A stretch of 64,000 nt of DNA from Pseudoips prasinana. Its lineage: Eukaryota; Arthropoda; Insecta; Lepidoptera; Nolidae. Below are positions 1 through 9,457 of this stretch, piece after piece. Positions within the stretch are counted from its first letter, which is position 1; each line of letters starts with the position of its first letter. The stretch is from assembly GCA_951640165.1 (NCBI GenBank), contig OX621260.1, positions 11,240,001-11,304,000 of the forward strand. The letters run 5' to 3'. The translations under genes and the position numbers were made by a program. The notes beneath the pieces were generated by a model. That model was not told the origin of the DNA and did no database searches. It was given only the letters and a program-made list of their open reading frames with translations.

Positions 1-365
1 GAAATTCGTTTACGCGACGTCCTGCGTGAGCGATCTAGACGTGAACGCGAAGCGGCGCGGTGCGGCGCGAGAGTCCGAAACAGTCCGAAAAGTTCAACAG
101 TCGAAACCTATTGAAGTATCCTATGTGACAAAACGCACGTGCGGTGCGGTGCGGAGCGACGCGACATGAAGCGAACGCGGTCAGTTGGCTTGATATTTTC
201 GCGCGAACAGGATGCGGTGCCGTCGTGTTTTTGCGGCGTCGCCGCGTCGGTGGCGGCTTCGCGCTTGATCCGCGTGCACGTAGGGCACTGCCACCGCATC
301 TCATTGAATTCGCGTGTCACCGCTTCATAATCGCGTTCGGTTACAACCGCCTACGTAGGACGTAG
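1..365. promoter_or_regulatory. CpG-rich segment, possible host promoter or 5' UTR
   Basis: The first 365 bases are much richer in G+C and CpG than the rest of the window, with many short GCG and CG runs such as gcggcgcggtgcggcg. Several short overlapping frames are open on both strands, as expected from GC-rich sequence, and none looks like a known protein. In an AT-rich insect genome such a patch is often the 5' UTR or promoter of a host gene. It could be the start of the gene whose exon lies at 9236-9451, but nothing in the sequence links the two. Confidence 0.35.
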
Positions 366-1146
366 CGTTAGTGTACAGGCAGCTCGACTATGGAATGCCA
401 TGCCTATCGTAATTAGTCGGGCTGCTCTTTGAACGAATGAACACTGTGTCTTTCCTCTTACCTTACAATTCCGTTAATGAGCTTTGTAGTAGAGAGTTTT
501 ATAGAGTTTTGTTCAAAGAATACTGAGCGACTCGAGTTGATACGTTACAGTCCGTTTCTGTGTTGATACGCGTGCTTTAAAGAGTTTCTTCTCTTCATAT
601 GTGTAACCCTAAAACAATACTGATAAAATTATCCGCGTAGTAAGGTCAACAAATCTGCCAAAGTCTAAGGTTATCAGGAATACCAATTATTGTATCATTT
701 TTAGAATTTAGTAGATAGATAGATAACTCTTTATTGCACACCAAAGACATAAACTTAGAGTAAATAAATAAAAAAATAAAATAAAAAAGGTTTTTATTCA
801 CGTAGACTTTAAAAAAGCGCTGGTAAATAATCAGAACATGTTTGTAGTATTATAGTTGTATAAATTATTATTTCTAGTAACATAGATATTTAGGTACACA
901 TTGTATTGATTTTATTAAAACATTTATAAAATTTATTTTATAACAGCAATGATATTTAGCTAGCTCGTATCAAGTTATTGTCAAGAGATTATGTTTAAGT
1001 TTAATTATCTAGTTTAAGTCTAATATTTTTACTACATATTGTCAATGGTAAAAAAATTACAGTAGGTAAGTAGTAGTAGTAATTATGGTTTCTTAAAACA
1101 ATGGCGCGACATTAACTTTTACTATACAGATTCGATCTGAATTTAT
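366..1146. other. AT-rich sequence without a gene
   Basis: No open frame or structured RNA is visible. Around 712-745 a (tagatagata) run followed by ctctttattgcacacc looks like the reverse complement of a LINE 3' tail, and A/T-rich simple sequence continues to about 790. A similar tail-like stretch occurs at about 57730-57760. Confidence 0.4.
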
Positions 1147-1149
1147 ATG

Positions 1150-1571
1150 GTATCGTACGGAAACCATTTCACGTCGAATAAAAAAGAACTATCACGCTCA
1201 GTGACGCTGTCCTCCCGGCCGAATTTCGGCCACGGCGGCCATTCTCAATGGAGATTAGCCAATTGCGCAGAACATATTGTACACAAGTGCGTGCGCAAAC
1301 ACAGGGGCACTTTCTATTCCATCACTCTTATTATTATCCGATGGGACGACTAGCGATACGACCGGAAAGGGGTCGGGTACAGGACCGACGGCTTTACGTA
1401 CTACTCTCAGAGGCATGGGGGTGTAATACCGCCAACTCCCAGACTTCGATATTGTTTTTTTTTCTTTTTACATTAAAGTCCCAAAATCACTTTTGGCCCG
1501 ACCTGGGATTTGAACCCAGGACCTTGTTCTCTGCGGGTGAACACGCCACCGCTAGACCAACGAGGCGTTGT
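1150..1571 (-). mobile_element. tRNA-derived SINE (minus strand)
   Basis: On the minus strand, 1571-1500 reads as a tRNA-like head: an A box (tggtctagcggtgg) and a B box (gggttcaaatcc), ending gtcgggcca. The rest, 1500-1150, is a GC-richer body with features common in lepidopteran dispersed repeats (a ggccacggcggcc block and a ggaccgacggctttacg block). The head is shared with the SINE at 28428-28620. The acceptor-stem halves pair poorly, so this is a retroposed tRNA derivative rather than a working tRNA. The family name was not verified. Confidence 0.65.
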
Positions 1572-2727
1572 ATTAATTATTATAGGTATAAATAAAATGG
1601 TGCAGAGATGGTGTGAGGTCTAAATCTATGAAAATAGATAAACCAGTAGGTACTCACAGGATATTCTTGGCCACCACTTGTCATGATGAAGAATCCCCAA
1701 AAATAGTTTTTTAAAAACATGGCTTCCCAACGATCCACAGTTTTCGCCACCAAGATGGCGGTGTGGTATCGTTGTCAAGTCATTACACTTTCCCACAGTA
1801 CACTTTAAACTTTAACTAATTTTCTATTAATCAAAAAGGTTTTCTTAATTTCTTTCACATTTTTTAAGAAGCTACTAATAACACGGTGTGAATTTTATCT
1901 TAGTTAAAACCATTTAAACATTTAAATCTTGCGCTTGCCTCTTCCTACTTTGCAAGACGGATATCAAAACAACATTTATTCGAAAATATACTTAATCTGA
2001 TAGATTTCAACTATTCGTTACATAAAAAAACATGTAAATAATTTAACAAACACAACCTAATTTAACAGCAGTTCAAATTGAGTTCCGATTTGCTGACCGG
2101 AAGACAACAAATCAAAACTTAACATTTTAACTCAGAAATAGACGGTTATAGTATTCAGATCATAAAAAAGCTAAACTTATCAGTTAACTTCAACCTATAA
2201 TTTTGTGTTAAATATTATTAACTACCTTATTAACTACCGAACGAACATTGAAAATTCATTCGGTAGTTTTTACGTGAAAGAGTAACCAACATCATTCTGT
2301 TAGCGTGCATTTTGTATAAAATAGTAACAATAGTATTATGATAATTTAATTATTAAGTGGTTTATTATTTTATACCAAAGTGTATAATTCCTTTGCATAA
2401 AGTGACAACACTGTTTAAATTAAAGTGTGGGAATTTCAACTTGTTAAACTGGCAACACTGAATGGAGTTCTCGAATTATATCAGGAAGCGGAACGACATT
2501 CAGTGTTCGTCACTTGCCATGAGCGGTTGTCACCAAGTAAGGAGGAATCGCTGTTCGACGGTTTTACAGTATAGCCATAAGACCATTGTGTATTGTGATA
2601 ATATTATGTTTAATAAATAAGTGCTGGTGGACTTCAAGTTTTGTTATACTTAAGAGCTGGTAAGTACCCATAATATTTAACACGATAGGAATTTTATTAG
2701 TAGTTTGTACTTAGTAAAATTTATTTA
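1572..2727. other. Unassigned AT-rich sequence with a Helitron-like scrap
   Basis: No gene is visible. At 2222-2292 the motif cggtagtttttacgtgaaag matches the internal part of Helitron-like repeats at 19.6 and 61.9 kb, so this is probably a small fragment of such an element. Nothing else is recognised. Confidence 0.4.
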
Positions 2728-2732
2728 TATAA

Positions 2733-2945
2733 TAGACGCGTTTTACCTGAAATAAAACGCATATTAAACTACTTACCTTATTAGAAGCTTATTATATTGA
2801 GATAGGCGTATCCGTTTTCCGTTGTATTTTACCTCTCTTTCTACCTAATTCATCCATCTCTTTCGCACATCCCCTCCTTTCACCAGGTAGGGGGCCCTGT
2901 TGAGCTCAGAGCTCAACGCGCCTTGGTTCAACATTGCGTCGAAAT
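2733..2945 (+). repeat. DIRS element 1, left inverted terminal repeat
   Basis: This block is inverted with respect to 7660-7842. It contains the matching run from gaagcttattatattgagat through the caacgcgccttggttcaac segment. The first 33 bases (2733-2765) are a left extension absent from the right ITR but present, inverted, in the internal complementary region. That is the classic DIRS-1 asymmetry. Confidence 0.85.
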
Positions 2946-2979
2946 CGAGAAAATATATGCCAGGCAGTAATAAAAACTA

Positions 2980-3082
2980 AGCTTCTAATAAGGTAAGTAG
3001 TTTAATATGCGTTTTATTTCAGGTAAAACGCGTCTATTAAACCACTTGACCGTTATTAGAAGCTTATTATATTGAGACGTGT
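2980..3082. repeat. DIRS element 1, internal complementary region (ICR)
   Basis: Bases about 2981-3040 are the exact reverse complement of the left end (2733-2791). Bases 3041-3082 are the reverse complement of the right end (about 7801-7842). The two halves are fused at tagacgcg/ctattaaacc, so the ICR spells the junction of a circle made by joining the right end to the left end. This matches the proposed role of the ICR in DIRS elements as a template for restoring the ends during circle formation. Confidence 0.85.
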
Positions 3083-3279
3083 TTGTTATCGCCTGGTGAA
3101 AGGAAAATTATGCCAATGTGACTAAGGAGGATGAATGTAATCAAATAAACAATTAAAACAGCAGATATGAGAAAAATAAGTATTCAGATACATTTATTCA
3201 TAAGATGATGAGAGTAACATAATCATTTGCAATATTAATTGCCTATGTACTTAATGATTTAACACAACAACAACTATAA

Positions 3280-5865
3280 TCAGTCCACAGGGTTAAACAA
3301 AGTTGTAATCGATGAATTATTAGATGTAGTCACCATAACTTCACGCTTATAGAATTTTTGGAAGGTCGTCGCCGATTTCCAATTACCTCTAGCAAGAATG
3401 TCGTCAAGAGGAAAATTGTCAATCCAGTTCTTAGAGGCAACGGCGGAACGCACACTTCCTGGCGTTGCTACGATACCGGCAGCCTTCATGAGTGATTTGA
3501 TCCACCCTGCGATGACTGTACGGGACGCAGGGGATGGTGATCCTCGTAGGTTAATAAATAAATTTGTTGAACTAGAATTATTGCGCCTTTCATTAAGGAC
3601 TGTTATGGTTTTATGAATCCAATAAACAGGGTTCAGGTTTTGATTTTCTGAATTTGACAATAGTTTCCATCCTGACTGTCTATAAGCACTACAATCTGTT
3701 TTTGAACCAAAATGAGGCCATAAAATAATGAAATGATCATCAATGGTACAGTGCTCATTGTCCACTTTGAGCAAAGTGAGGTCGTGAATTCTGCGACCTG
3801 AACATAATATTAATAGCGTTGCCGTATGGCGAACTGTTTGAAAAACATTATTATGGTCAACCGAATAGTTACGCAAATAATTAGTTAGCATGTCGATGTC
3901 CCAAACTGGTGGTTTTGGAGACTTAGGATTTTTTAACGATATAGATTTTAAAACATGCCTAACCAAAACGTCTTGACTTAATTTGCCCGATAAGTCTACG
4001 TTACTCAACGTAGAGATGACAGACTTGTGAAGTAGAATAGTATTATAAGAAAATTTAGAATGTAAATGTAAATCAGCTAAAAATTGGGCTAATTCAGATC
4101 CTTCGGGGCGCACTGGATTAATATTATGTTGATTGGCCCATAAAATCCAGCGATTCCAGGCTACTTTATATGTCTTCCATGTGAAAGGTCGCCAGGAGGA
4201 CTTGAGTAGGGAGACCTGATCAGGGTTCCATGACTTGATTTCCTGAGACCACCCCCACATTTCCAGACCTCCAAAACCATGTCCTGTACTTTTGGAGGAG
4301 GCAGCCCCGTGGTTGTGTCGATTAGAGATCGTTTCAGGTTCGTTAGTGAAAATGGGGCTGCAATGGCTCGAGATTTGAGATCTGCTCTCCAGAACACTCT
4401 TTTCCAGCGAGGGACTACGATGAGATAAATTCCTGAAGCTACATTCATGTGCAATAACACTCGCGGTATAAAGAACGGTGGCGGGAAGACCCAAGCCAGC
4501 GGAAAATTCCACTGTATGCTGAAGGCGTCGTGAAACATGGCCTCCTGATCGTTCAGGTCCAGTGACGCGTAGTTTGCTACTACTTGAGCAGTTTTGGACG
4601 CAAATAGATCTATCACCGGTGTTCCCATCCTCGCAAAGATCATTGCCGTGGCATTCGGGACTAGATGCCACTCGGGAAGTTGACGGTGCCTGGATAGACA
4701 GTCCGCATGATTGTTGTATCTCCCGGGAATATGATGGATTTTTAAATGAATCTGGTTTCGGTCCAGTTTGCATAAGATTCTGTGTGTCAGATCCATAAGT
4801 GCCTGCGATTTGGTCCCCCCCTCGTTGCGAAGATACGCTACCACAGACCGGTTGTCGGTTTGTATCAGAATTGAGCTTTGTCTCATGTTCAGGGCATGGA
4901 CCTCTAATACTTTTAAGATGGTCAACAACTCTTTCATGTTGCAATGAAGAACCCGTTCCTCTCGGCTCCAAGTTCCAGATATCGTCTGGTTGTTGATTTG
5001 TGCACCCCATGCTGTATCGGAGGCATCGGTGGCCAGGAAAATTGTTGTAGGTGGTGCATGCATCAAAGTTGGGTGATGGCAATTCTGAAGCCACCATTCC
5101 ATTTCTATTAAAACGTTGGGAGGTAGACTGTATTTGGCAGAAATTGTCAGTTTCGGCAGAGAATTCAAATGACCGAGAGTCGCCCGGTGATTTAATCGGC
5201 CCCTTGGCACGACAAAGCTGGCGAAGCTTAATAGTCCCACGAGGCTCTGAAGTTCTTTCAATGTGGCCTTGCCTGATTGTAACATCTGAGAGACTTTTTG
5301 GATTATAGTAGTAGTTTTTTCTGATGGCAGATGCTTCTGGTTTTTTCACGGGTCCCAAACAACGCCCAGAAAGGTGATATGTTTTTGTGGGATGAGAACA
5401 GACTTGTCGTAATTTATTTGAAATCCTAGATATTCCAGGATGTTCAAAAGCACATTCACATGTTCGGTTAACACGCTCTGATCTTGATGAGCAAGAAGAA
5501 AATCGTCCAGATACACGATTATTCTTACACCTTTTTCGCGAAGAGTTTGGGCTATCCAATTCGTAAGGCACGCGAAAATCTTGGGTGCTGTGCTTAGACC
5601 GAATGGAAGACACGTCATTTCCAGTAATTCGTCGTTGTAAATAAGACGGAGAAATCGTCTGTGTGATTGGCGCATTGGAACATTGAAATAAGCCTGAGAC
5701 AAGTCTGCCTTGCACATCCAGTCTCGGGGTTGAAGGAAATCCGGGATACGGTGCATATTGATTAATCGAAACCGGTCTGTGAGCACAAAGTGGTTCAGAG
5801 ATTTCAAGTTGAAAATCGGGCGAAATGTCAATCGTTCTTCCGTACGAGGAATAGAGAGGAGACAA
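3280..5865 (-). CDS. DIRS tyrosine recombinase ORF (861 codons)
   Basis: The last ~330 residues form a DIRS-type tyrosine recombinase (phage-integrase fold) that would integrate the circular cDNA. An N-terminal SAM-like segment begins near [20 protein letters not shown] catalytic Arg lies in CSGRRIHDL. The second Arg box reads GSVRSAVAS, the Trp box reads [11 protein letters not shown], and the Tyr is in KFYKR. In relatives the second box usually has His three residues before Arg; here that position is Gly, which may weaken activity or be a family variant. The first ~500 codons run open across the RT/RNase H region in another frame and have no recognisable domain, so the true start is probably near codon 500 (about 4300). 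YR and RT ORFs also overlap in other DIRS elements. Confidence 0.85.
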   Translation of the reverse strand: MSPLYSSYGRTIDISPDFQLEISEPLCAHRPVSINQYAPYPGFPSTPRLDVQGRLVSGLFQCSNAPITQTISPSYLQRRITGNDVSSIRSKHSTQDFRVPYELDSPNSSRKRCKNNRVSGRFSSCSSRSERVNRTCECAFEHPGISRISNKLRQVCSHPTKTYHLSGRCLGPVKKPEASAIRKNYYYNPKSLSDVTIRQGHIERTSEPRGTIKLRQLCRAKGPIKSPGDSRSFEFSAETDNFCQIQSTSQRFNRNGMVASELPSPNFDACTTYNNFPGHRCLRYSMGCTNQQPDDIWNLEPRGTGSSLQHERVVDHLKSIRGPCPEHETKLNSDTNRQPVCGSVSSQRGGDQIAGTYGSDTQNLMQTGPKPDSFKNPSYSREIQQSCGLSIQAPSTSRVASSPECHGNDLCEDGNTGDRSICVQNCSSSSKLRVTGPERSGGHVSRRLQHTVEFSAGLGLPATVLYTASVIAHECSFRNLSHRSPSLEKSVLESRSQISSHCSPIFTNEPETISNRHNHGAASSKSTGHGFGGLEMWGWSQEIKSWNPDQVSLLKSSWRPFTWKTYKVAWNRWILWANQHNINPVRPEGSELAQFLADLHLHSKFSYNTILLHKSVISTLSNVDLSGKLSQDVLVRHVLKSISLKNPKSPKPPVWDIDMLTNYLRNYSVDHNNVFQTVRHTATLLILCSGRRIHDLTLLKVDNEHCTIDDHFIILWPHFGSKTDCSAYRQSGWKLLSNSENQNLNPVYWIHKTITVLNERRNNSSSTNLFINLRGSPSPASRTVIAGWIKSLMKAAGIVATPGSVRSAVASKNWIDNFPLDDILARGNWKSATTFQKFYKREVMVTTSNNSSITTLFNPVD
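4161..5285 (-). CDS. DIRS RNase H and connecting domain (374 codons)
   Basis: This frame continues the RT polyprotein after an in-frame TGA at 5346-5348. It carries a DIRS-type RNase H with the acidic set in [12 protein letters not shown], the MKELLTIL helix, [12 protein letters not shown] and the final HADCLSR. It is followed by the conserved post-RNase H block of DIRS pol ([14 protein letters not shown], then [13 protein letters not shown]), whose role is not known to me. The RNase H would degrade the RNA template during cDNA synthesis. The frame ends inside the start of the recombinase domain. The first Met shown is only the first one after the stop, not a real initiation site. Confidence 0.85.
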   Translation of the reverse strand: MLQSGKATLKELQSLVGLLSFASFVVPRGRLNHRATLGHLNSLPKLTISAKYSLPPNVLIEMEWWLQNCHHPTLMHAPPTTIFLATDASDTAWGAQINNQTISGTWSREERVLHCNMKELLTILKVLEVHALNMRQSSILIQTDNRSVVAYLRNEGGTKSQALMDLTHRILCKLDRNQIHLKIHHIPGRYNNHADCLSRHRQLPEWHLVPNATAMIFARMGTPVIDLFASKTAQVVANYASLDLNDQEAMFHDAFSIQWNFPLAWVFPPPFFIPRVLLHMNVASGIYLIVVPRWKRVFWRADLKSRAIAAPFSLTNLKRSLIDTTTGLPPPKVQDMVLEVWKCGGGLRKSSHGTLIRSPYSSPPGDLSHGRHIK

Positions 5866-6065
5866 AGCTTGGAGAGAGATCTGCTACCTTCAAAACACCC
5901 TGTTGCTTCATTTGACAAATGATTGCCGACATTGTGGTCGATTCTATCGTGCGATGACGATCGGTTTTTAAAACTGGTGTCCTTAACGGAGGTTTTTGTC
6001 GGAAGGGTATACGATAACCTGTTATTATTTTTAGAACGAAAGCTGGAGCTCCCATTCTCCTCCAA
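5346..6065 (-). CDS. DIRS reverse transcriptase core (frame-broken pol)
   Basis: A reverse transcriptase palm and fingers are clear from about residue 78. They include [10 protein letters not shown], the first aspartate box [26 protein letters not shown] and the catalytic YLDDFLLAH. The residues before [10 protein letters not shown] do not look like RT; the matching N-terminal RT sequence is in another frame at 5828-6451, so a single-base change near 5830 splits the enzyme. The frame stops at 5346-5348 (TGA), with clear continuation in the same frame afterwards, so a nonsense change separates RT from RNase H. The frame is the same as that of gag. Confidence 0.88.
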   Translation of the reverse strand: MEENGSSSFRSKNNNRLSYTLPTKTSVKDTSFKNRSSSHDRIDHNVGNHLSNEATGCFEGSRSLSKLCLLSIPRTEERLTFRPIFNLKSLNHFVLTDRFRLINMHRIPDFLQPRDWMCKADLSQAYFNVPMRQSHRRFLRLIYNDELLEMTCLPFGLSTAPKIFACLTNWIAQTLREKGVRIIVYLDDFLLAHQDQSVLTEHVNVLLNILEYLGFQINYDKSVLIPQKHITFLGVVWDP

Positions 6066-6451
6066 CGATTGACATATTGTGCCAATTGCCCCGCTTGGAA
6101 CTGTGAGTCATTGTCTGTATCTTTTATTGGTCGCATTGTTAGTGGGCGAAAAGGGGCGTTTTTGACCTCTTTGATTCGCTCGTTTCGTACTAGATCCTCG
6201 AGATCGAAAGGAAGTACCTCTATTGTTCGAAATGTAATTGTAATTACGATATTCATTTCCATGCCCTTTCGGAGGGTATTGGGACAAATGACCATAACCC
6301 TGCGAGGGTTGGTTTCGATGGTAATGCGTATTAGTGCTTGGAGCAGGCTCGCAGCAAGTATAGGTACCACGCGATGGTACATTATGATGGGCATGCCCCT
6401 GCGAGGGGTGCCTTGCAGTATCAGAGGGTTTTGCTCGCGAAGCATTACCAC
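5828..6451 (-). CDS. DIRS pol N-terminal part (RT fingers, overlaps gag)
   Basis: This frame overlaps the 3' end of gag and supplies the start of the RT domain. The recognisable part runs from about residue 130 ([12 protein letters not shown]) through [13 protein letters not shown] to [12 protein letters not shown]. This is the usual N-terminal RT pattern of DIRS and related elements just before the [10 protein letters not shown] motif, which lies in the frame of 5346-6065. How pol is expressed past gag (frameshift, re-initiation or overlap) cannot be told here. The first ~125 residues are the alternative frame of gag and are probably not meaningful. Confidence 0.75.
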   Translation of the reverse strand: MVMLREQNPLILQGTPRRGMPIIMYHRVVPILAASLLQALIRITIETNPRRVMVICPNTLRKGMEMNIVITITFRTIEVLPFDLEDLVRNERIKEVKNAPFRPLTMRPIKDTDNDSQFQAGQLAQYVNRWRRMGAPAFVLKIITGYRIPFRQKPPLRTPVLKTDRHRTIESTTMSAIICQMKQQGVLKVADLSPSFVSSLFLVRKND

Positions 6452-7469
6452 TGTAAGACTGCTTGGAAGGCCAGAAAGCCTTTCTTACTCCGCCAGCTTT
6501 TTCTAAGGCAGCAGATAACGCTTTATCGTTAAAAATATGAGTGTTAGAAGGAGGAATTTTGTTTAATGCACATTTTAAAAGAGGGTCCCGAATGCATTTG
6601 AGGATACCGTGCCTTCTCATTTCTATGGCTTCGGCTCTGTGACCGCAGGCCATTTGTAACAAATCAGAAGAAACTTTATGAAAATCACCCTTTAGAAATA
6701 ATTCTTCGATTTTCTCATTAAGATTAGCAAGTGAAGCATTTGATGTCTTAGACCATGCTAATAAACTACGTAAGCTATTGCGAAAAATTTCTTTTTGATT
6801 TAAAATACAATAAGTAAAAGCTGCATACGATTTATCAGAATTAATTAAATGGCGTGCACTGTCAAACGCTTTCACCTCATCATTTGTTTCTAACTCTATA
6901 AATCCTGGACTGTAATTATAAAGTTTCTGGGTGTCAGCGTAACGCACATCGGACCATGCACTACTGTCAAATCGTTGAACAGCATTCAACATTTCTAAAT
7001 ATTCCAAAGAAGTAGAGGGTACTGCAGGATCTTTAAGTTTGGTTTCAATTTCATAAGTAAGATCTGTCACTAACCCGGTATCTAAATTAGAAGGAGAAGG
7101 TAAATTTGGATCGGTCCTGGATGCATTTACGCAATAATCATCGTACAGGTCATTACTGACGTCAGAAATATACGATTCATTATCGTTTCGAATGTATAGT
7201 CGGTTATCGTGGCAACCAATGTTCCTTCTTAATTCCCCTACTTCCTTCGATAATTTTTCTAAAAGACGACGTTCGTTCTTATGTTTCTTGTTATGACGAC
7301 GGTGCGTCTTTCTTTTCTTTTTCTTGGAATCTTGCGCAGATTCTGAAGAACTAGACGTGCTCGACGAACTTGAACTACTACTAGTTAAACTTCGATTATT
7401 GTTTTGCCGTTTAAGGCCGGAGGTACCGGCCAAAGGCATCTCATTAGAATTAACAATATCGTTATCCAT
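6108..7469 (-). CDS. DIRS gag-like protein (453 codons)
   Basis: First ORF of the element, starting 191 bases inside the inner edge of the right ITR. The N terminus has a serine-rich run followed by a basic stretch (KKKKRKTHRRHNKKHKNERR), probably a nucleic-acid-binding or nuclear-localisation patch. The middle is predicted mostly helical, and the C terminus is Arg/Gly/Ser-rich. No CCHC zinc knuckle is visible, which is common for DIRS gag. The start ATG at 7467-7469 is the first in the frame. It is intact and overlaps the pol frame by about 340 bases. The role as particle or RNA-binding protein is inferred from position. Confidence 0.8.
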   Translation of the reverse strand: MDNDIVNSNEMPLAGTSGLKRQNNNRSLTSSSSSSSSTSSSSESAQDSKKKKRKTHRRHNKKHKNERRLLEKLSKEVGELRRNIGCHDNRLYIRNDNESYISDVSNDLYDDYCVNASRTDPNLPSPSNLDTGLVTDLTYEIETKLKDPAVPSTSLEYLEMLNAVQRFDSSAWSDVRYADTQKLYNYSPGFIELETNDEVKAFDSARHLINSDKSYAAFTYCILNQKEIFRNSLRSLLAWSKTSNASLANLNEKIEELFLKGDFHKVSSDLLQMACGHRAEAIEMRRHGILKCIRDPLLKCALNKIPPSNTHIFNDKALSAALEKAGGVRKAFWPSKQSYSGNASRAKPSDTARHPSQGHAHHNVPSRGTYTCCEPAPSTNTHYHRNQPSQGYGHLSQYPPKGHGNEYRNYNYISNNRGTSFRSRGSSTKRANQRGQKRPFSPTNNATNKRYRQ

Positions 7470-7659
7470 TATTTTCTAAGGAAGAAAACAAAACTGAATA
7501 AGCGGTAGAAAGAAAAAAAAAGTTAAAACAAATATCGAACGAAAATTCGTTAAGCAATAAATATTTGTGCAACTTACATGTCAATATACACTTAATTTAT
7601 AATGGCACTGTACACTGTCACTATGCACTTAGGAGCACGTGTTGTCACAACGGAAAACT

Positions 7660-7842
7660 TCAGGCCAATGTTGAACCAAGGCGCGTTGAGCTCTGAGCTC
7701 AACAGGGCCCCCTACCTGGTGAAAGGAGGGGATGTGCGAAAGAGATGGATGAATTAGGTAGAAAGAGAGGTAAAATACAACGGAAAACGGATACGCCTAT
7801 CTCAATATAATAAGCTTCTAATAACGGTCAAGTGGTTTAATA
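7660..7842 (-). repeat. DIRS element 1, right inverted terminal repeat
   Basis: Inverted copy of 2766-2945. It ends with the variant outer sequence taacggtcaagtggtttaatag, which differs from the left end (taaggtaagtagtttaatat) and is the version copied into the second half of the ICR. It likely contains the element promoter, because gag begins about 190 bases inside, but no promoter motif was confirmed. Confidence 0.85.
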
Positions 7843-8057
7843 GTAGAATTTTTGGTCAAACACCTAGGATTATGTTTTCATATAACTATAATTAAATAAT
7901 TTTTATTAATTTAAGACGCACACAACGTTTTTTTAAACTATGTCTTATTCTTTGATAGCTTTTTAAATACATTTAATTTGGGTTTAGTAAATTCAATAGC
8001 AGTATTTATAAGAAATGACGTTTACCACACTCAATTTGTAAACAAATATGGCGAATG

Positions 8058-8204
8058 AGCTCAACAGGGCCCCCTACCTGGTGAAAGGAGGGGATGTGCG
8101 AAAGAGATGGATGAATTAGGTAGAAAGAGAGGTAAAATACAACGGAAAACGGATACGCCTATCTCAATATAATAAGCTTCTAATAACGGTCAAGTGGTTT
8201 AATA
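8058..8204 (-). repeat. Extra copy of the DIRS right terminus
   Basis: A 147-bp direct copy of the outer part of the right ITR (from gagctcaacagggcccc to ggtttaatag) sits 216 bases beyond the element. It ends at the same terminal base and in the same orientation. Both ends are followed by ta and then different sequence. It may be the remnant of a second DIRS insertion, or a duplicated end. Confidence 0.85.
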
Positions 8205-8379
8205 GTACATTATATTATTATATATGGGCAGTAAAATTGTAAAGTGAGATTACTTTCGTAAGCATTTAGCTTTATACTCCTTATGTAGGTAACACCAAAA
8301 AATAATAATAAATAAATTCCTTTCTTACACTAATACAGGTTTGTTACGTATTACGGGGGCAATAAATAATTAACATTGA

Positions 8380-8990
8380 TTCGTTACATATTACCAGGGT
8401 ATACTCCCATGGGTATGTAACGAAGCTTGAGAACATGCATTCCATTTTTGCGAGGGCTACCCTCTGGAGATGTGATGCATGAACATTATTTTAGTATTTA
8501 CTCGTTATATATTGCCAGGGTACTCCCATGGGCATGTAACGAAATTTGAGGACATGCATTTCATTTTGCCAGGGCTACCCTCTGGAGATGTGATGCATGA
8601 ACATTATTTTAGTATTTACTCGTTATATATTGCCAGGGTACTCCCATGGGTATGTAACGAAATTTGAGGGCATGTATTTCATTTTGCCAGGGCTACCCTC
8701 TGGAGATGTGATGCATGAACATTAGTTTAGTATTGACTCGTTATATATTGCCAGGGTACTCCCATGGGTATGTAACGAAGCTTGAGGGCATGCATTCCAT
8801 TTTTGTCAGGGCTACCCTCTGGAGATGTGATGCATGAACGTTATTTTAGTATTGACTCATTATATATTGCCAGGGTACTCCCATGGGTATGTAACGAAGC
8901 TTGAGGGCATGCATTTCATTTTGCCAGGGCTACCATCTGGAAACGTGATGCGTGCCCTGTATTTTAATTCCTTACCTAAAACCTAGGCAC
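8380..8990. repeat. Tandem repeat, about five copies of 118-119 bp
   Basis: The marker gccaggg(t)actcccatggg recurs at about 8394, 8514, 8632, 8750 and 8869. This gives a 118-119 bp period (the first interval is slightly longer). Each unit also holds a second gccagggctaccctctgg block and a tgatgcatgaac block, so the unit itself contains two related half-motifs. Divergence grows toward both edges. Short chance ORFs inside are not coding. It has the look of a minisatellite or a short array from a transposon interior. Confidence 0.9.
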
Positions 8991-9235
8991 TCCCGTGGAC
9001 ATGAAATAGTTCTCACACATAAATCACAATCTAAAGTTGCTAATGATATATTATTTTCCGGAATAAGTAATCTTACAAAAAATAAATCAATTTCTTATTA
9101 ACAATCTACAATTCCATAAACAAATCGCAATTGAAGGAAAAATGTGAAGGTCATGTTTTTCTTAATGCCTGGATCGTTTTGCAATCCGACAGTTTCTCAT
9201 ACTGTTTAACTCTTCTCTCTTCACTTTATTATTAG

Positions 9236-9451
9236 GCATGTCAATGTTTGTTGCAGAGGAAAGAAAAATCATTGTCTCTACGCTTGGCAACTCTGCCCAG
9301 AGATTGAGCGCGACCGCAAAGGACTCTAGCGTCGAAGCCAGGCGTAGCCGCAGTCGTACTCAACGTGACAGCATGTTCGTGCATCGTAGCAGTCTCCTAG
9401 ATGACAGCAATTCATCGCGTTACGATACGCTGCGAGCTTTAGAAGAAACCT
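9236..9451 (+). CDS. Probable internal exon of a host gene (72 codons, unknown product)
   Basis: This 216-bp exon is flanked by a pyrimidine-rich acceptor (ctcttcactttattattag, AG at 9234-9235) and a strong donor (GTAAGT at 9452-9457). Its length is a multiple of three. Read in the open frame it starts with two bases of a split codon and ends with one, so both sides have phase 1. The peptide includes FVAEERKIIVSTLGNSAQRL, then a basic/serine segment SVEARRSRSRTQRDSMF, then SSLLDDSNSSRYDTLRALEE. It is soluble-looking and hydrophilic. G+C is higher than in the flanks, as expected for coding sequence. I do not recognise the protein. It is one of the few parts of the window with no mobile-element signature. 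Confidence 0.6.
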
Positions 9452-9457
9452 GTAAGT

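Larger units (their letters stand above)
2728..7847 (-). mobile_element. DIRS-type tyrosine-recombinase retrotransposon (DIRS element 1)
   Basis: A nearly complete element of about 5.1 kb on the minus strand. In minus order it has a right-hand ITR (7842-7660), gag, RT plus RNase H, tyrosine recombinase, then an internal complementary region and the left ITR. The ITRs are inverted copies that share a ggtaggg-type core and an aagcttattatattgaga end. The left end begins in taatagacgcg and the right end stops in ggtttaatag, so the shared taatag is the likely recombination core. There are no LTRs and no target duplication, as expected for integration by a tyrosine recombinase. The pol region has frame breaks, so this copy is probably not autonomous. 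Confidence 0.9.

Noticed and set aside
35..365. Short ORFs in the GC-rich start of the window
   Set aside because: Several overlapping frames on both strands, no domain and no splice or start context; most likely GC-driven.
4562..5308. Plus-strand ORFs opposite the DIRS RNase H
   Set aside because: Shadows of a well-supported coding region on the minus strand.
8380..8990. CRISPR array
   Set aside because: The whole 118-bp unit repeats, with no unique spacers, in a eukaryotic genome; it is an ordinary tandem repeat.
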